Origin: Syntrophomonadaceae bacterium
GTDB lineage: Bacteria > Bacillota > Dethiobacteria > PWVN01
Direction: 5' to 3'
Assembly: GCA_003561835.1 (NCBI GenBank)
Contig: PWVN01000031.1
Span: 1 to 8,457, forward strand
DNA: 8,457 bases
The translations under genes were made by a program, and so were the position numbers. Positions 6,144-8,457 of the stretch are shown here, in pieces; the stretch's first letter is position 1, and each line of letters opens with the position of its first letter. A model generated the notes under the pieces. It was not told the origin of the DNA. It saw only the letters and a list, made by a program, of their open reading frames with translations, and made no database searches.

Positions 6144-6572
6144 ATGGCACTGAGAGAAAGTGAAGTCAGAAAAAATGTTCGGGAAGCCGTGGTCAAGTCT
6201 GCCGAGAAAGGCGAAGACCTGAAAGAATCCATCAAGGAAATCAGCCGCAAGGCCATGGACAAAGCCATGAGCAAGGCAGAGCCCAGCAAGGAAAAAGTTG
6301 AGGAAACCGCCAGGGACATTGTCAAGGGCGTGACCGACGGGGCCAAGGAAGCCGGCCTCAAGGCAAAGGAGCTGGCGAACAACGCCGCTGAGGGCGTTTC
6401 CAGCGCAGTGGACCGGGCGAGTTCCAGGGCTGCCCGGTTTGCCCGGGACGCATCGGAGGCTGCCATGGATGAGGCTAAAAATATAAAGTATACGGTATCG
6501 GAGGCCGTCAGAGGTGCATCCAAAGGCTTCAAGGAAGGCGTGGAGGAAATACAAAAAGAGCGCAGAAGCTAA
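6144..6572 (+). CDS. LEA-like hydrophilic amphipathic-helix protein
   Basis: The product has 142 residues and consists mostly of Ala, Lys, Glu, Ser, Asp and Arg, with no Cys or Trp, no signal peptide and no membrane segment. Stretches such as DGAKEAGLKAKELANNAAEG and SAVDRASSRAARFARDASEA suggest a long amphipathic helix with roughly 11-residue periodicity, like group-3 late embryogenesis abundant proteins. These are often disordered when hydrated and protect proteins and membranes on drying or freezing. It may instead belong to a bacterial domain of unknown function of similar composition. ATG 6144 has AGGAGG seven bases upstream. Its place behind a universal stress protein supports a stress role. 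It ends just before a strong terminator. Confidence 0.8.
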   Translation: MALRESEVRKNVREAVVKSAEKGEDLKESIKEISRKAMDKAMSKAEPSKEKVEETARDIVKGVTDGAKEAGLKAKELANNAAEGVSSAVDRASSRAARFARDASEAAMDEAKNIKYTVSEAVRGASKGFKEGVEEIQKERRS

Positions 6573-6585
6573 TGTTTCCAAAAAG

Positions 6586-6628
6586 AAAAAATGGCTTTCA
6601 GGGAACCGCCTGAAAGCCATTTTTCTTT
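6586..6628. terminator. Strong bidirectional terminator
   Basis: ATGGCTTTCAGG (6591-6602) and CCTGAAAGCCAT (6609-6620) form a perfect 12-base-pair stem with a six-base loop, followed by TTTTCTTT and preceded by an A run. It ends the Usp/LEA-like unit on the plus strand and the PurL-like/small membrane protein unit on the minus strand. Confidence 0.95.
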
Positions 6629-6651
6629 CGCAGAAGCGGGGTAGAAGATCC

Positions 6652-6801
6652 TTAAAAATCCAAAAGGTACCTTAGAATATAGAAAAGCACAAACAATCCC
6701 AAAAGAAGAAGCAGGACAATATTTATTCCGGGCCCTACAGGGCCGCTTTGGCCGACCCTTCATAATGCTGAGGTTGTTTGCTGCAGGACGGCAGTAATCA
6801 T
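6652..6801 (-). pseudogene. Small single-span membrane protein frame interrupted by an in-frame TGA
   Basis: ATG at 6801 has GAGGAGGT with a seven-base gap, an excellent start site. The frame reads MITAVLQQTTSAL, then TGA (codon 14, 6762-6760), then RVGQSGPVGPG, a strongly hydrophobic segment INIVLLLLLGLFVLFYIL, and RYLLDF before TAA at 6654-6652. A single membrane helix with a basic flank is typical of small Firmicute membrane proteins. No good start codon with a ribosome binding site lies after the TGA. It is the last frame before the shared terminator and lies 84 bases after the PurL-like gene, probably on the same transcript. The TGA may be a recent nonsense mutation, a sequencing error or, less likely, a selenocysteine codon; hairpins follow it. 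Confidence 0.4.
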
Positions 6802-6808
6802 GTCAATA

Positions 6809-6831
6809 CCTCCTCGCTGTCTGCAGGGAGG
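6809..6831 (-). promoter_or_regulatory. Hairpin that could mask the ribosome binding site of the small membrane frame
   Basis: On the minus strand CCTCC (6831-6827) can pair with GGAGG (6813-6809), the core of the ribosome binding site for the ATG at 6801. An inner CTG/CAG stem with a CAGA loop extends it, leaving a three-base bulge. The fold would hide the site and allow translational control. The pairing is short, so chance is possible. Confidence 0.35.
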
Positions 6832-6885
6832 CTCCGCCAGTAAGGTATTCCTCCCCCTTCCCGTGCAGTTATTGCGCTCCCTTCC

Positions 6886-7974
6886 TCACCTGAAAAAATC
6901 CGCCGGGGCCTCGTTGGGGATGCGGGCCACTTCGGCCCCGCCGTGGAAAAAGACGGCTTCCCTGCCGGAGGTGATTTCCCCGATGACGGCTGCCGGCGCC
7001 CCTTTTGAGCGGGCCGCCTCCATCACCTCCGCCGCATCCTCTGCTGCCACCTGGAAGAGCATGCGGGCCTGGGTTTCGCAGATAAGGATCTCTTCCGGGG
7101 TCAATTGGGGCTTCCTGAGGGGCGCGTTGGACAGGTCCACCCGGGCCCCCAGGCCCCCGAACCGGGCGGACTCGCTGACTGCCGCCCCGATCCCCGCAGC
7201 CCCCAGGTCGGAGCAGGCGTGGATTTTCCCCGTCCGGATGGCTGCCAGGGCTGCCTCCATGGTGGCCCTCTCTTCTCCAAAAAGGGCGACGGCGGGACGC
7301 ATCTCCTTCACCAGGCCGGCCCGGTAGAGGGTATCGTTGCCGTCGTCATCCGTTTCCCCCACAATAATGAGCCGGTCCCCCGCCCGCTTGGCCGGTTTGG
7401 TCAGAGGTCTGTCGGACAGGAGTTTGCCGATGACGGCCACCACCACCGCCGGGACGATGTCGCTGAAGGAGGTGGAAAAGCCGCCTCCCACCACGAAAAC
7501 ATCCATGGCTTTACACATATCCCGGATTCCCTGTACCAGGATGTTTACTCTCTCACCGCTGGTCATGGTTTCGCAGCCGCCGCAGGTGCACTCCCCGTCA
7601 AAGCCGCAGGGGCCCACCAGCACTTCCTCCTCCAGGGAACGGGTGCCGATAAAGTCCAGCAGGAACATGGGCCGGGCCCCCATGGCCACCACATCCCGCA
7701 TGGCGCCGCCGGCCCCCGTGGCCGCCGCATCGTAGGGCCTGGGGACGCAGGGGGAGCAGTGGCTCTCCATTTTCGCCACCATCAGGCCGCAGCCGGGCAT
7801 ATGGAAGACGGCCGCGTCGTCGTTGGCCTCGGGGCCCACCAGCAGGCTCCCGGGCCAGGTTTTGCCCACCTGTTCGTTCAGCTCCTTGAACATCCCAAAG
7901 TCGATGGCCTTGTCGATATTGTGGTGGAGATGGACAAAGAGCGCGTGCATCAACGCTTTTTCTACCCTGTTCAT
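6886..7974 (-). CDS. PurL/PurM-superfamily (AIR synthase-related) protein, single module, cysteine-rich
   Basis: The superfamily uses ATP to activate oxygen or carboxyl groups (PurL, PurM, SelD, ThiL, HypE). Sequence is closest to one module of PurL (FGAM synthase): PYDAAATGAGGAMRDVVAMG (80-99) then ARPMF, DLGAAGIGAAVSES (256-269), and LTPEEILICETQARMLFQV (291-309). At 362 residues it is half of PurL and the size of PurM or SelD. Two oddities: the PurL HNHP motif reads HCSP (72-75), and an insert at about 121-136 carries Cys123, Cys129, Cys131 and Cys134 (CX5CXCX2C), which could bind zinc or an Fe-S cluster. It is not beside purine genes, so a non-purine substrate is likely. ATG 7974 has GAGGAGGT about five bases upstream. 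A TTGAAA-N17-TAAGAT promoter precedes it. Family is secure; reaction unknown. Confidence 0.88.
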   Translation of the reverse strand: MNRVEKALMHALFVHLHHNIDKAIDFGMFKELNEQVGKTWPGSLLVGPEANDDAAVFHMPGCGLMVAKMESHCSPCVPRPYDAAATGAGGAMRDVVAMGARPMFLLDFIGTRSLEEEVLVGPCGFDGECTCGGCETMTSGERVNILVQGIRDMCKAMDVFVVGGGFSTSFSDIVPAVVVAVIGKLLSDRPLTKPAKRAGDRLIIVGETDDDGNDTLYRAGLVKEMRPAVALFGEERATMEAALAAIRTGKIHACSDLGAAGIGAAVSESARFGGLGARVDLSNAPLRKPQLTPEEILICETQARMLFQVAAEDAAEVMEAARSKGAPAAVIGEITSGREAVFFHGGAEVARIPNEAPADFFR

Positions 7975-8007
7975 ACCCTACCTCCTCGTTTTCTTCTGTC
8001 TTTTCTT

Positions 8008-8036
8008 ATCTTACTATTGCCCCCAATGAATTTCAA
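8008..8036 (-). promoter_or_regulatory. Promoter of the PurL-like gene
   Basis: On the minus strand TTGAAA (8036-8031) and TAAGAT (8013-8008) are separated by exactly 17 bases, a good match to the housekeeping sigma consensus. The -10 lies about 35 bases before the ATG at 7974, so the leader would be short. Confidence 0.5.
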
Positions 8037-8091
8037 TACCAGGGAAGAAAAACATTTTGCGGCCCGGACGGTATTTCATGAAGGGCAGGAA

Positions 8092-8120
8092 TTGTTCCGG
8101 TGACAAATGTAATGTATAAT
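8092..8120 (+). promoter_or_regulatory. Promoter of the toxin-antitoxin operon
   Basis: TTGTTC (8092-8097) and a perfect TATAAT (8115-8120, preceded by TG) are 17 bases apart. The AT-rich imperfect inverted repeat GATACTGTATATATC (8121-8135) just downstream is a plausible site for autorepression by the antitoxin. Confidence 0.6.
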
Positions 8121-8153
8121 GATACTGTATATATCTAGAGGGGGGGTATCCAG

Positions 8154-8411
8154 ATGAAAAGAACCCAGATCTATCTTCGGGAGTCGCAGAAGAAGGATTT
8201 GAAAATTCTTGCAGCCCAAAAGAACCAGCCTCTTGCGGAGCTTATCCGGGAAGCTGTTGACAGGTATATTGCCGAAAACAGGGGAAAAGCTGCCGGGGAG
8301 CTTATCACGGCAGCAGAGGGGATCTGGAAGGACAGGGATGACATCGATTCCCTGGATTATGTAAGGGGTCTGCGCCGGGAACTGGACGCCCGGCTGAAGG
8401 AGGAGAAGTGA
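8154..8411 (+). CDS. Ribbon-helix-helix antitoxin (CopG/VapB-like)
   Basis: The 85-residue product begins MKRTQIYLRESQKKDLKILA, a classic ribbon-helix-helix DNA-binding segment: the strand RTQIYL, then helix A, then LAELIREAVDRYIAE as helix B. The C-terminal half (ELITAAEGIWKDRDDI, YVRGLRRELD) should wrap the toxin. Such antitoxins neutralise their toxin and repress their own operon as dimers. ATG 8154 follows GAGGGGGGG with a seven-base gap. The PIN-domain toxin gene starts within a few bases of its stop, the normal order for type II systems. The pairing makes a VapB-type role much more likely than a lone regulator. No specific subfamily name is claimed. Confidence 0.9.
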   Translation: MKRTQIYLRESQKKDLKILAAQKNQPLAELIREAVDRYIAENRGKAAGELITAAEGIWKDRDDIDSLDYVRGLRRELDARLKEEK

Positions 8412-8416
8412 CCGTG

Positions 8417-8457
8417 ATGATTCTCTTCGACACAAACATCCTCATCGATCACCTGAA
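8417..8457 (+). CDS. PIN-domain toxin (VapC-like), N-terminus only
   Basis: Thirteen codons are visible: MILFDTNILIDHL, the first strand and first catalytic aspartate (Asp5) of a PIN-domain ribonuclease. VapC toxins cleave tRNA or rRNA when freed from the antitoxin. The start could be ATG 8417, GTG 8414 or GTG 8408, the last overlapping the antitoxin stop; all share the same frame and the AGGAGGAG site at 8398-8405. ATG was chosen because family members usually begin M-[IVL]-x-x-D-T-N. The remaining catalytic acids lie outside the window, so intactness cannot be judged. Confidence 0.85.
   Translation, partial: MILFDTNILIDHL

Noticed and set aside
6569..6763. 64-codon minus-strand frame from the ATG overlapping the TGA
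   Set aside because: It runs straight through the 12-bp terminator stem, has no ribosome binding site, and conflicts with the hydrophobic frame.
7105..8103. Plus-strand open frames opposite the PurL-like gene (also 6800-7327 and 7337-7735)
   Set aside because: The minus-strand frame has PurL motifs, a good ribosome binding site and a promoter; the opposite frames have none of these.

Overview
The window looks like chromosomal DNA of a GC-rich clostridial-lineage Firmicute (Moorella/Peptococcaceae-like; genus inferred only). The signs are strong AGGAGG-type ribosome binding sites, frequent TTG and GTG starts, compact stem-loop/T-run terminators, and gene products typical of anaerobic Gram-positives. 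No tRNA, rRNA, CRISPR array or insertion sequence is visible.

Layout: (1) 1-1062, minus strand: a serpin lipoprotein whose C-terminal part, including the reactive-centre loop, lies beyond the window edge. (2) 1277-3651, plus strand: a 60-residue unknown protein, a 3D-domain protein in the same frame just past its TAG, and the translation factor LepA/EF4. (3) 3778-4107, plus strand: a 109-residue protein ending in a desulforedoxin-like CX2C...CC site, behind its own extended -10 promoter. (4) 4163-5386, minus strand: a PucR/CdaR-type regulator, convergent with (3) across a bidirectional terminator. (5) 5610-6572, plus strand: a universal stress protein and a LEA-like hydrophilic helical protein, divergent from the regulator. 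(6) 6652-7974, minus strand: an unusual single-module PurL/PurM-superfamily protein with a cysteine cluster, followed by a 49-codon small membrane-protein frame interrupted by TGA. This unit is convergent with (5) across a second bidirectional terminator. (7) 8154-8457, plus strand: a ribbon-helix-helix antitoxin and the first codons of a PIN-domain toxin (VapBC type), cut by the window edge.

Functionally this is mostly housekeeping plus stress and redox genes. LepA acts on stalled ribosomes. The Usp and LEA-like pair suggests a stress or desiccation response, perhaps controlled by the divergent PucR-like regulator through a regulatory region with repeats, a hairpin and a strong G-quadruplex motif. 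The least explained part is region (6): the PurL-like protein has lost the canonical HNHP motif and gained a CX5CXCX2C insert, and the small membrane frame behind it has a good ribosome binding site but an in-frame TGA. Together these are the best candidates for undescribed biology here.
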